Source of the DNA: Hoplostethus atlanticus
Taxonomy: Eukaryota; Chordata; Actinopteri; Trachichthyiformes; Trachichthyidae
Direction: 5' to 3'
Length of the DNA: 64,000 nt
NCBI GenBank assembly: GCA_034670405.1
Contig: JAXDDX010000013.1
Location: forward strand, 3,577,001 to 3,641,000
The notes beneath the pieces are model-generated. The model made no database searches. It worked only from the letters and a program-made list of their open reading frames with translations, and had not been told where the DNA came from. Below, in pieces: positions 23,401 through 34,400 of the stretch. Position numbers and translations under genes: made by a program. Numbering within the stretch: position 1 is the stretch's first letter; the number at the start of each line of letters is the position of its first letter.

Positions 23401-26400
23401 CCAAATGTAACCCACTGAATTTCGTCCACAAAATCCATCCATCCTTTTAAGTCCACAGTGTTTTACGAAATAAATTTTGTACTGCACGAAATCAACGAAA
23501 TGTGGACAAAATCGTCAAAATGATTTGGTACCGGAAATCGACAAAATGGATTTGGTGCCGTACGAAACATTAGGCACCCATATGCATTCTGTGGACAAAA
23601 TCAAACGAGGTGTTTTTGGATTTTGTGTGACGAAAATGAATTCCGTGGCACAAAATGGATTTTGTGGACGAAATTCAGGGGGTTACATTTGGCGCCCCAT
23701 AGTCTCACCCAGATTAATAGTAGAACCAGGTGTGTCGTTCCTCAAAACAACACCAAGGTACGGAGCAACACGGGTGACCAAAACAGACCCCTTGCCCTCT
23801 CAATCGAACCTGCGCTCCCTCTCTTTTGCCTCGCTTTCTGGATCTCGGCAAGGGACTCTGAAGATGCTGGGGAGGAGTGAGTGAAACAACGTCTCCAAGT
23901 TACGGATATTCAGGAGGGTATGACTATCATAAATAATTCTAGCAGCATTCACATTTTGGACAAACATGGACGCAAACAACACAATGACAGACAATAGAGG
24001 TAGCACCGCACGGGTGGCAATGCTGAACACAGGCGGTGGGGAACCCTGGCTTTATTTGTATGAGAAGTCTTCATATGATGGCGTTTATTCAGAGTTGGCT
24101 AATCTCTTTCACCTTGCCTCAGGTCCAGGACCCTTCCCTGGGGTGTTGGATATGTGGGGAGGGGGTGGAGGGCTGGTGGAGTATCGCGCTGCCTTGCTGG
24201 CATCCCATGGTTTTGTCGCTATGGCACTGGAGTATCTCTCCCCCGGTCAACTCAAGATAGAAGATATAACGTTGAACTATTTTGAGGTGTGTGTTGGTAT
24301 TTACCTCTTACTTTTCCACATTGTCAGTCTTACTCTGTGTGTCCACATACCAATTCACTTAAAATACCTGATACACTACACAGAGTCCAAGTGTGTGAAC
24401 TATTACTCAGTACTACTGGAGATGAATGACCTTCACCCCCTGTGTTTGTGATATGCTGGGTATCCACAGGTGCATACAAACCCTGAAGAAGTCTTGAATT
24501 AGTTTAATTTTGCTGTGGCTTTCTGAAAGCTGCAGATCCCATGCTATGTTTTGCTTCCTTCCCTTTCATGTCACTATTATCTACCTCCATACAGACAGCA
24601 TTTAATGTTATCCAGGAGCATCCTCTAGTGATCAAGGACAGAGTTGGGATTTGTGGTCTTTCCTTGGGTGCAACAGTGGCCTTCACTATGGCAACTTGCA
24701 AGTCTGTCAGCGTAAGTAAAAAATATTTTTATCTTTGGCCTTATACCATTGGTTCTCCACCTTGTGTCATGGAGGACTGAGAGTCTGCAGGTTTTCATTC
24801 CAACCAATCACCGCAGCAGCTGATTTCACTGATTAACACACAACAACAAGCGATGAGGAGCTAACAAGTGAAATCAGTTGCCTGGAATGTAAACCTGCAA
24901 GCTTTCGGGCCTCAAGGTGGAGAGCCAGAACCTCATAGTGTAATCATTGTGTCGTGTTCCAGCCTCGTTGTATTGTTTGTATCAGTGGAAGCCACGTCGT
25001 TCCAATCCAACAGTCCCTCTCTGGAATGTTTCAGCAGATGAACAAGTAGGTGTCCTGCTTCACGGTAAATACCGACACAACATTTTACAGTAGCAGTGAA
25101 CAGATCATGTCTCTTGTCTCATCAGGGATAAGCACAAGGCACGTCTGGATAAGAACCGTGTGGTATGGAGAGACATTGTTCTACCGATCTCCACTGACCC
25201 CAAGAATAAAATGCCTGTAAGTACATGTACTCTAATACACACTATGGTTAGACTGATATATTGGTTTGCCAGTTAGTGTTATCCACCTCCAACATGATAT
25301 GATGCATCTTGATTATGTTTATTGTAGAATTGATTATTCAGGTCCAGCTTGAGAAGTGGTTTGCACAGGGAAGAGCCCGCTACTGTATATCCCCAAAATG
25401 ACCAAATCAGAATGCCAAGCTGTTGACTGTGTTCAGTGGATGGAAAGCTGCCTAATGGTGCTCTAAATAAAACCACTTTGTGCCTGTCATGGTCATGCAC
25501 ATGTAAATTATATGGAAACTACAAATATTTATTTGTAATTGAGGCCATGCAAATCAAGATTGCGTCCAATACACTGACATTTTGCATCACCAATTCCCCC
25601 AAAGTATTGTAGTGCACGTAAGATACTTTGAGAGGTGGCATAAAGACTTTGCACAAAAAGTTTGAGGATTCACAATGGATGCTATCACTGCATGGAAGAG
25701 CATTTTCCATCCTAGAATGTCAGATCAGAGAACTCTCCAATTATTAAGGGGCTTTAAGGCACAAGGGTGCCAGGCATATGTATATGTTTCTTTGTGAATA
25801 AGATGAAAACTCTGCTCTCTTAGCTCAAGCAAAAAAATGTCCTTGCAACACAATCTCACTGAGTCTGGCGCACAATAATTTTGAGTGTGAAAATGGTCAA
25901 ATTTAAAGATTTTGAATATTGGCACAAAATAGCGGCAGCTTCAATCCAAGAATATCAGTATAGGTGTTCAATAACCCGTATTGATTGAACACTAAAGCAC
26001 ATTAAGATTGTTCCTCATGATTAATGCTCTGCTAGATGGGGAGGATAAAGTGTCCACTGCTGTTGGTCAATGGTGATGATGATCAGAACTTGGCCACAGT
26101 GGAGTCTGCTGAGGATGTGAGTACTCAAACCACACAGCCACTCACATACCTGATTATGAGAGGCATGGGGAGCTTGCACTCACAAATTTGAGAAAAAATC
26201 ATCCACCTGTTTTAGAAGATGTTGGTGCACCGTTTTTCAGGTGAGAAATCAGCATGGTCAGGCAGATCTATATTCTAAGGGCTTTCAGGAACTGGCTATA
26301 GGTAGTATCACTATGGTGTTATATAAATCAGCGGTAGATAAAAGCAAAACGTATTTTAATTCATGAAAACTTGATTTTGCATGTGTTCATTGCGTTGTGG

Positions 26401-28034
26401 TGTGATGGTGGAGTAAGACTGAGCTGAGACTGACCACTGACCGTTGACCCTCAGATAGCCAAGATGATGCGTGCAGCGGGCAATGATCACCTGCTGACCA
26501 CTCTCACTTACCACAATGCTGGACATCTGATTGAGCCGCCCTATACACCCCTCTTCAGAGCCAGCAATTTCATAGTGCAACAAACACAACAGAAAGGTAA
26601 ATGGTTCACTCATGTCACCTCCAACATACATCTAAATTCTAAATTCTGACAACTAAATTCTGACAAAACTGAGCTTCTTATTATTGGCCCTGAAAATACT
26701 ACTATTCTTCAGTGTATTGGCCCACTTGCCCCCAATGTCAAACCAAACACTAGGAATCTTGGCATTATATTTGACCCACGATTGAAATTTCGAACACCAT
26801 GTCAACAAATTGGTTCAGTCCTGTTTCTTTCAACTCAGAAACATTTCAAAAATCAGACCATTATTATCGGCCTCTGACTTAGAACGTATTATCCACGCCT
26901 TCATTTTGTTCCTGTCTCGATTACTGCAATGCCCTTTTCACTTGCCATAGTCAAGCTGCCCCGGCACGTCTTCAGCTTGTACAAAATGCAGCAGCTAGGC
27001 TATTAACTAGGACTGGCCCTAGATCTCACATCACTCCTATTTTAGCCTCACTACATTTGCTGCCAGTAAAGTTCAGGATCGATAATAACTTTTAAGGCAC
27101 TACATGGCTTAGCACCTGCCTACATTTCCGAGCTACTAAGCCCTTACACCAGCAAGCGGTCACTTAGGTCATCCAACCAAAACCTGTTGGCTATACCGTG
27201 TGCCAAACTAAAAACCAAAGGCGAAAGTGCTTTTGCTGTTCTGGCACCCAGACTCTTTTGACATGAAAATGGTCAACTTTAAAGATTGAGTATCAGCACA
27301 AAATATTGGCTATCAGCAGCTTTAACAGAAAACTGGAAGGCAGAGTGCAAACCTCTGCCAATTTGCTCTTATACCAAAAGACATCATTCTTATCACTTAA
27401 GTTTTGAGTTAAATTGATTTCTTGGATCTGCAAATATACCTTTTAGGATTCAGGAAAAAACAATAATTGCCGGAAATCGGAAATCCCAGATCCAGATCAG
27501 CACCAAAGTCTAATCAATTGTTCTTTGGCCCAAGTCCTATCTATCCACCAAATTTCTTGGAAATGTTTTAGTTTTTAGGGATCCTTGTGACAGACAGACT
27601 AACCAACAGTGGTGAAAACATAAAACATCACCTCCTTGGTGGAGGTAAATCTGTATTAAATCTGTATTAGCCTTCAAAAATCTGTTGAACCCTGGTATGC
27701 ACGTCTGTGTGCACTTGTGTTCTTGCGCCACTGAGAGAACCGCCTTACTCAACTTCCTCACATGTCCTACAAAACCCTACAAACCGGGGGTATTCCATTG
27801 GTCCTAACAGGAAAAGAAGCCATGTTGGGGGCCATGGGGCTTATATTTAAGGGTAGGGTGTAAAATGTGCTTTCAAATATAGCCATGTATGTATGTGTTG
27901 CAGTTATTATGCTGTGGGGAGGAAAGCCCAAACCCCATGCAGATGCTCAGGAAGACTCTTGGGAGAAGATCTTGGCGTTTCTGCAGCAGCATCTGTACGC
28001 CCATCCCGACGGCACTCCCCAGGCCAAGCTATGA
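20498..28034 (+). CDS. Acyl-CoA thioesterase / BAAT-family protein, copy 1 (ten exons, intact)
   Basis: Coding exons: 20498-20684, 20870-20969, 21504-21694, 24123-24286, 24595-24711, 24963-25045, 25126-25216, 26036-26116, 26455-26596, 27904-28034. All junctions are GT/AG and keep frame: 1,287 bp, 428 residues, the usual family length. An acceptor-like CAG at 20482-20484 implies a spliced 5' leader. Exons 1-3 form the N-terminal beta domain (VLSVLPIRGLVDE; EPMGLLWSLRP; RGTFFLPPG). Exons 4-10 form the alpha/beta hydrolase (PFPGVLDMWGGGGGLVEYRA). The triad is Ser in GLSLG (exon 5), Asp in NGDDDQN (exon 8) and His in NAGHLIEPPY (exon 9). Serine at the nucleophile points to acyl-CoA hydrolysis; bile-acid conjugating BAAT typically has Cys. 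The protein ends in Ala-Lys-Leu, a peroxisomal PTS1. Mammalian relatives have about three coding exons, so this structure is unusually split. The exact fish orthologue (acot or baat series) is undecided. Confidence 0.9.
21880..23390 (-). mobile_element. L2-like LINE fragment in copy 1 intron 3
   Basis: A minus-strand LINE lies in the exon 3-exon 4 intron. Reading leftward from about 23.4 kb it encodes RT C-terminal sequence (ISEWMSMHHLKLNLD, then TARNLGVTLDDQL), then the 'tcaggacagcagagtcgct' block, and ends at about 21880 in the complement of the 'gtaagtcgctttatataaaa' tail. The frames are broken. A homologous RT segment in copy 2 (33.48-34.13 kb) indicates it was present before the gene duplication. 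Confidence 0.8.
23391..23702. mobile_element. Terminal-inverted-repeat element rich in TTTCGTCC / AAATCCATTTTG
   Basis: The ends are mirror images: ATGGGGCACCAAATGTAACC… at 23392 and the complement of CTATGGGGCGCCAAATGTAA… at 23702, about 38 bp with few mismatches. The interior is built from reiterated 'acgaaat', 'aaaatggattttg' and 'gtggac' blocks on both strands. No transposase is present. A partial relative occurs at 32350-32668, in a different intron of the second thioesterase copy. Confidence 0.8.
24750..24932. mobile_element. Small inverted-repeat element in intron 5
   Basis: The ends GGTTCTCCACCTT and AAGGTGGAGAGCCAGAACC are imperfect inverted copies. The interior has 'gcaggttttcattccaacca' and a mirrored 'tgatttcactgatt' / 'agtgaaatca' pair. 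The same element sits at the matching place in copy 2 (about 35202-35370), so it predates the duplication. Confidence 0.65.
26640..27265 (+). mobile_element. Decayed L2-like LINE fragment in copy 1 intron 9
   Basis: Plus-strand remnants of a LINE reverse transcriptase C-terminus: SDKTELLIIGP, then NTRNLGIIFD, and further broken blocks over tracts such as 'cagcttgtacaaaatgcagc' and 'ttgctgccagtaaagttcag'. Several stops and frame changes are present. Copy 2 lacks this insertion at the matching site. Confidence 0.75.
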
Positions 28035-29780
28035 AGTCGTACACAAACTCAGAGTCCAGGGGCCTGTACTATCTATATATAGATTGATAGATTGATTGGT
28101 TGGTAGGTAGGTAGGTAGGTAGGTAGGTAGGTGTGTGTGTGTGTGTGTGTATGTATGTGTGTATAGATGTGTATATATATATCAAAGTTCATTATATATA
28201 TATCAAAGTCCATTTTATATATCAAAGTTTGATAAATATTTCCTCTTTGGCCTATATATATATAAATAAATAAACAATATATAACTTAAGTGTTATAATT
28301 TGTGTTGTAATATTTTGAATTGAGTTTTGTCATAATACTTGACTTTGTGTCATCCATTATCATTAGATTTGTGCAGGAAAATGTCTTCTTACTGGAGTGT
28401 CCTCTTGTGTAGTTTTTAATGATCATCAAATGAATAAATTAATTCATGACTAAATGTATTGTTATAGTTTTAGATATATTTTAGATATAGAACAGTTTGA
28501 ATTGGTCCCAAACAGCAGTTCATATGGATACAAGAATCACTTTGGTGCTGTGCGGACCTCTTCAACCGAATCCTTAAAATGGACTTTAATTAAAACACAA
28601 ACAATGATCGTATAATTGTTGATAGAATTTTATATAGAATATAAAATAATATAAAATTGTGCAGTCCCATAAGACACCATTGGATGGTGATGTACACAAT
28701 ATTATGGGCTGTACACATATTATTATTGAAGGACAAATGGATCTAATAGCTAGTGTTTTGGTCCCCGTGTATTTTAAAAATGCTAAAAACCACTTCTGAA
28801 AAACAACAGACCAATTTCCAAACTTCCTTATCTGGCCAAGGTTTTAGAAAACATACTAGCTGACAAATTGATTGCTTCTATGAATGAGAATGGACTCAAC
28901 CCTGCTTTTGGCACCGTTGTTCATTTGATTTTAATTCAACAACGGGTGGGCATCTCTGCTTCTGTTTTAAATAGGTTTTACTCTTACCTTAAGACAGGAC
29001 ATTTAATGTAGCTATTGGTGAATCCAGGTCATCTCGCTCACGCTTGACTTGTGGTGTACCCCAGGGGTCCGTCCTTGGCCCAATATTCTCCAATTATATG
29101 CAGTGGGGGAAGGAATAGTTTATGGTTTTGTTTTAGTTTATTTTGTTTTCTCCCTTATCTAGGTGAACACTCTGTTCTCACTTATGAGGGTCAGTGTGAG
29201 GTGAGTTGGGAACTAGGGCTAAGTCCCAAATTTGTGGAGCAATTTAGTTACTGATTTGTGGCCTTTGACGTCTAGCCCCCCCATACATTTGGCTGTCTGG
29301 ATTTGCGTAATGGGGAGGATGGTTTTGGATTTTTTTTTTTTTACTGGGCTGTGAGAAACCTTGATGCTACCATTACATCTGAGTTAGTTGCTGGATATTT
29401 CGTTGAAGAGCTCTGGCTTTTATTTGGTTTGGACTGATGCTGCCTTTTTGATCCACCACTCTACACGCACCCCAGAACTGCTCCTGATTGTAAGTGTCCA
29501 CCATCAATGCCTTACAGTGCTACATAAATAAAGTTATTATTATTATCTCCATATTTACAACCATGCAAGTCAAATTTCACTATTAACTTACATCAAGTGA
29601 ACTAAAGCTGAGCTAACTCACCATTCGTGTTCCACAGACATCATAAAAATGGACACCAAAGCTAATTTGTGTATTATGCACATTCCAAATGGCACCCCAT
29701 GGCAGTTACCTAACGACACCATAAAATAGTTCAACATAGCCAAGTTCAGCAAGTATCAATTTTTGATTTAGCTACCTATT
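28035..29780. other. Spacer between duplication units
   Basis: Homology between the two thioesterase units stops about 15 bp after the stop codon. The spacer then has a (TAGG)n/(GT)n microsatellite (28105-28150), AT-rich sequence with possible AATAAA signals near 28265, a decayed LINE RT piece (28.79-29.10 kb), a T run (29331-29342) and a LINE-like tail near 29515-29550. No host gene is visible. Confidence 0.6.
28790..29100 (+). mobile_element. LINE reverse-transcriptase fragment
   Basis: Conserved RT blocks survive: NNRPISKLPYLAKVLEN (28.80-28.86 kb) and LTCGVPQGSVLGPILFS (29.04-29.09 kb), the latter from the palm region that precedes the catalytic aspartates. The intervening frame is broken, and the endonuclease and catalytic motif are absent. 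Confidence 0.8.
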
Positions 29781-29784
29781 TCAG

Positions 29785-30885
29785 TCAGTGCCCTGTTATT
29801 TAGACAAAGCATTTTTTTAAATCCATAAACAAATTGATATGCTCTTTTATTTGGAAGAACTCCTCACCCAGAATAGCTTTTAAAACTTTAACTAAGTCCA
29901 AAGAGAAAGGTGGACTGGGACTCCCAGAGCTTCAGTTGTACTACTGGGCCACCCAGGCAAAAGGTCTGATTAGTTGGGTACAAAAGCGCAGAACTGCTCA
30001 CTGGACAGATATGGAAGAAGAACTTTGCTTTCCTACCTCTCTAACCTCTTTACTATTTATTAATAACATAAATGCACTACCCTCAGCATCAAGAACCTAT
30101 GTAATTCACAACACTCTTCGGGCTTGGCAAGATGTAAAGAAGTTTTGTGGGTCGTCTGTCAGAATCTCTATGCTAGCTCCTCGATCCACCAATCCAGACC
30201 TGCCACCCTCAATTGGAAAGTCCCTGCTCACAAAGTGGAAAAAATATGATATACATCAGTTTCAACACTTGTTTACTGAAGATTCAATTAAATGTTTCTC
30301 GGATTTAAGATCAGAGTTTGAAATTCCAAAACAGGATTTTTATAAATACCTGCAAATTTGTCACTTAATTACCACTCTGAAAGGGGCAGGACGATTATCT
30401 CTGGGGTTGTCAAGGATGGAGGAGATTCTGGAGAGCTCCACAGCATTGGAAGGGAAAATCTATAGTGCTCTGTTAGACCATCATAGTTCCTCCTTGACCC
30501 CACTTAAGAATGTATGGCAAAAAGATCTGGGATGTGATTGTAGTGATGACCAGTGGGACATTATGTGTCAGAATGTCTTTACTTCATTGTCTTGTAAATA
30601 AGGGGGATATCTTTCTGAGAACTTGGGAACCTCTTATGGACCTCTGACCATCCGCCCAGCCTGGTTAGATGTGCTCTGATTCTATGTAGAAAAGAGATAT
30701 ATGTACTGTGACCATAGAGGAATTTAATTGTTATAGTTGTTTTTATTTATTTATTTCCAATCATTTTGTATTTTATTTCACCTTAGTCGCTATTACTGTT
30801 ATTTTATCTTACCCTTATTTTCTCTGTATTCTGTCTTTTGATTCTGTTTGTTAAATGATGAAAATAAATAAATAATTGGAAAAAA
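29785..30885 (+). mobile_element. 5'-truncated L1/Tx1-like LINE (ORF2 C-terminus)
   Basis: An uninterrupted frame from 29834 (open from at least 29810) to TAA at 30599-30601 encodes the C-terminal region of an L1-type ORF2: ICSFIWKNSSPRIAFKTL, then SKEKGGLGLPELQLYYWATQ, and near the end LKNVWQKDLGCDCSDDQW. These match the post-polymerase domain of vertebrate L1/Tx1 elements. A roughly 280-bp 3' UTR ends in 'aaataaataaataattgg' plus a short A run. The open frame in this fragment suggests a fairly young insertion. It abuts the start of duplication unit B. Confidence 0.88.
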
Positions 30886-31207
30886 AGTGTTGGTGTATTA
30901 GATTTATGCCGAATTTACCAGTAGACCCGAATGAGTCAGAAAATGCCTTCATGCTCTATCTTTCCCCATAAGCAAGGCAGTTATATCGCCAGATTTCTGA
31001 TTGGGTTTTCTTCATGTAAGAGAATGGTGAATATCGAGGCTACAGAACAGTTTGCTGTACATGGAGTGAATTTGCAACTACCAGCCTGCCACAAATTTGC
31101 ATGGGATAGAGTTTGATTAGATAGTTGAGTAGGGAATAGATAGACATATAATATAATAGACAAAAAGGAGCATGCAGCTTTCGGTACATTTCTTTTTTAC
31201 ACTGTAT

Positions 31208-31365
31208 ATACCAGTGGTCCTCAAATCTGGACATCGGGGTCCAGAGTCCTGCTGGCTTTCTGTCCTACCAGGTAGTTAACTGCATCAGTCAGACATTCAT
31301 AATCAATCGTTAGACTGCAAGAGTGGAAACTACCAGAATAGAAAACTCTGGACCCACAGGTCCCA
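31208..31365. mobile_element. Miniature inverted-repeat element, copy 2
   Basis: This is the counterpart of the element at 18951-19128. It shares 'ataccagtggtcctc', 'ggtccagagtcctgctgg' and 'gtcagacattcataatcaat', but the right arm is shortened. It lies upstream of exon 1 in unit B, as in unit A. Confidence 0.7.
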
Positions 31366-31438
31366 CAGGAGTTTGACACACATCAGACTCTATCCCATAC
31401 AAATTTGTTTGATATTTCTCCACAGACCATCATCGACT

Positions 31439-34400
31439 ATGGCTGTCCCTCCAGTTCTCTCTGTTCTCCCCATACGGGGACTTGTGGATGAGAAGTTTAA
31501 GGTGATGGTGGAGAATCTGCCTCCAAGACATCAAGTAACTCTGCACTCCCTTCACCAATCAGAGGACAAGGACTACTGGGAGGCCTATGGCCACTATGTC
31601 AGTGATGATAGTGGCACAGTGACTGGTGGGTTTGGTTCTTATTCAACAAGTAGTCTGATGGAAATCTTTATGTGGGGATTTTTTCCCCCTCGGGACACTT
31701 TGGTGACTGTGGTTAAAGGACATGTCTGCAGGATATTTGGCAAGTTTTAAGTTTATCTTTGATGTGAGAGGCCAGCTTGAAAATTGACCATGCACTCCAA
31801 AATCTACTTTTGTTTGTCTTGGTGTAGGCAAGTCTACATGTTACCAAACTATACAAACAATTGTTGTTGTAAGTCAGCATTTTATTTCTTTTGTAGTTTC
31901 GGAGGATACGAGTATTGGGGGAACGTACACAGGAAAAGAACCCATGGGTTTGCTATGGAGTCTGCGTCCTATCCCAGGCAGCCGGACAGGCCTGAGGTAA
32001 CTCATTAACAGTAATATAACACAATAGAAGACTTCCAAAATCCAGCCAAGCTTGAAGACACATTGCACACACACAACAATCGTTTTCATATTTTATTGTC
32101 TCAAATGTAAATAAGCTCACACGAGATGGTTATGCAAGGACAAGGTATCGCACACTTAATGATAGAACCGAGATTATCCTGTTGCATCCAGAAACGTCAC
32201 TTACGTCCCTTACGTCAGGACCCCTAACAGGAACAATCTAACATGCATTAATATGCACCCTAATGCAACATGCTTAAATATGCTCAGAACCCCCCCCCCA
32301 GCAGCATCTTGTCCACTCAGGTGCGTTATTTAAATCACTTTGTGCAGCACTATGGGGCGGCAAATGTAACCCCCTGAAATTCGTCCACGAAATCCATTTT
32401 GTGCCACGAAATTCATTTTCGTGACACAAAATCCAAAAACACCTTGATTGATTTTGTCCACGAAATGCATATGTGCGCCTAATGTTACCCTGTGGATTTC
32501 GTCCATACTGTGATACACGGTATGCATTTCGCCTGCCACCAAATCCATTTTGTCCATTTCGTCCGGTACCAAATAAATTTCGGCAAATTCGTCTGTATTT
32601 TGTGCGGTATGAAGTGCATTCAGAAATGCATTCTGTGGACTTAAAGGTTTCCATATGCATATGCTTTCACTCACAAGTGGGCGTGTCAGTTTTCATTCCA
32701 ACCAAACACTACAACAGCTGACTGCAACCAGAGGGAGAAAATCAGCTGCTGTAGTGATTGGTGGGAATGAAAACCTGCAGGTTCTTCCATGGCACAGGAC
32801 TGGAGGGAACATTGTTGAACAGTAATTTTGGCATTTTGCATGCTGTGATGGTTACAAAGAACCTTATTTGCCTGTTTGTCCCTCAGATTGAGGAAGAAGG
32901 ATATCTGCAGCCCCATGGTGGTGTTCATCTCTGTGTATAGCGGACATGTTGTTGAAGGCTTCAGGAGCAGCCTGCCATGGCCTCAGTAGTCACAGAGAGA
33001 TGGTACATGGCACCAGGCGTTCAGAGGATAGACATCAGAGAGAGAGGAGTCACAGGGACCCTCTTTTTACCCCCAGGTACACATTTCCACACACACACTA
33101 GGAAACAGTGGCAAAGACTGGCCCAGCTATGACAGCACGTACATCCTGCGCCTGCGTGAGAGGACATAACTCTCCATACCAGGAGGTGGCGGTACCTGGA
33201 AGACCCAGGATCGCGGAAATACAAACAAGCAAAGTAACGTTCGCTCACCACTCTCGGTCACCACTTAAACGGTTTTGTTATACTAATCGAGAATATGTCT
33301 GATAAAAAGTTGCAACTGGCACAGGCATTGTCAGTTGCCTTCTGTCACATCGCAAACATTAACATTAACAGGGCATTAAGTAATCTGTGACCTATTCTCG
33401 AATTGGCAACCAGCAGGATATTGATAGGTACAGGCCAGAAAGTGAGCTTTGCAAACCAGAAATCTCAGCAGCTCGTTGAGTCAGTGGCATTGATCACCTG
33501 TGCCATCTCGTTAGTGAGGAAGGCGCGAATCCTCCTGATGTTGTACAGTAGGAATCTACAGGAGTGGGTCACCGCTGCGATGTTTGCCGAGAACAACAGT
33601 TGGTCGTCCAGGGTCACACCCAGATTCCTCGCAGTCCGAGTTGATGTCACCACAGCATTATCAATGGTGATTGACAGGTGTCACACCAGCTCAGTCTTGT
33701 CAAGGTTGAGCTTCAGGTGGTGCATCGACATCCACTCATAGATGTCTGCCAGGCATGCAGCAATGCATGCCTCCACTTGTGTGTCAGAGGGGGGGAATAA
33801 TAAGATCAGTTGGATGTCGTCGGCATAGGAGTGGTAGGGGAAGTCGTGAGAATAACAGAACCAAGAGACATTGTGTAAAGGGAAAAAAGAAGAGGACCCA
33901 GAACTGAACCTTGCAGAGCCCCTGTAGTCAGACTGCATGGTTCCAACATAGACCCTCTCTATATCATCTGGTAGGCGCGACCCGTCAGGTAGGATGCAAA
34001 CAGGGAGAGTGCTGAGTCTGAGACACCCCTCGAGGGTGGAGAGGAGGTGGTTCACTGTGTCAAACGCTGCAGACACATCCAAGAGTATCAGGACACGGTG
34101 TACTGACTAAGTGCCCGGTGTGTCATAGGTCAGGATACATATAAACCACACTGGAGAGCCCTTGCCCAAGACACTTTCATACAGCACACATTGTTCAGAC
34201 TAAACCAACAGAATAACATTGCAGATGTTTAGAAACTACCCCCCCCCCCCCCCCCCCCATTTCGCCCTAGCTTCATAATCTCTGTTCAGCGGTCTCTCTG
34301 GCAGAGATCTGCATACCCTATCTTGTGTGTGTACCTCTCCTGAGCGCTCAGTATTTTGTGTGAATAAATCTACTCAAGTAATTCATGACTCGAAGACTCT

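Noticed and set aside
23966-24451. 161-codon frame containing thioesterase exon 4, as a separate gene with its own start
   Set aside because: The first ~50 codons are intronic. A clear AG acceptor at 24121-24122 joins in phase with exon 3, and the matching region of copy 2 lacks this start.
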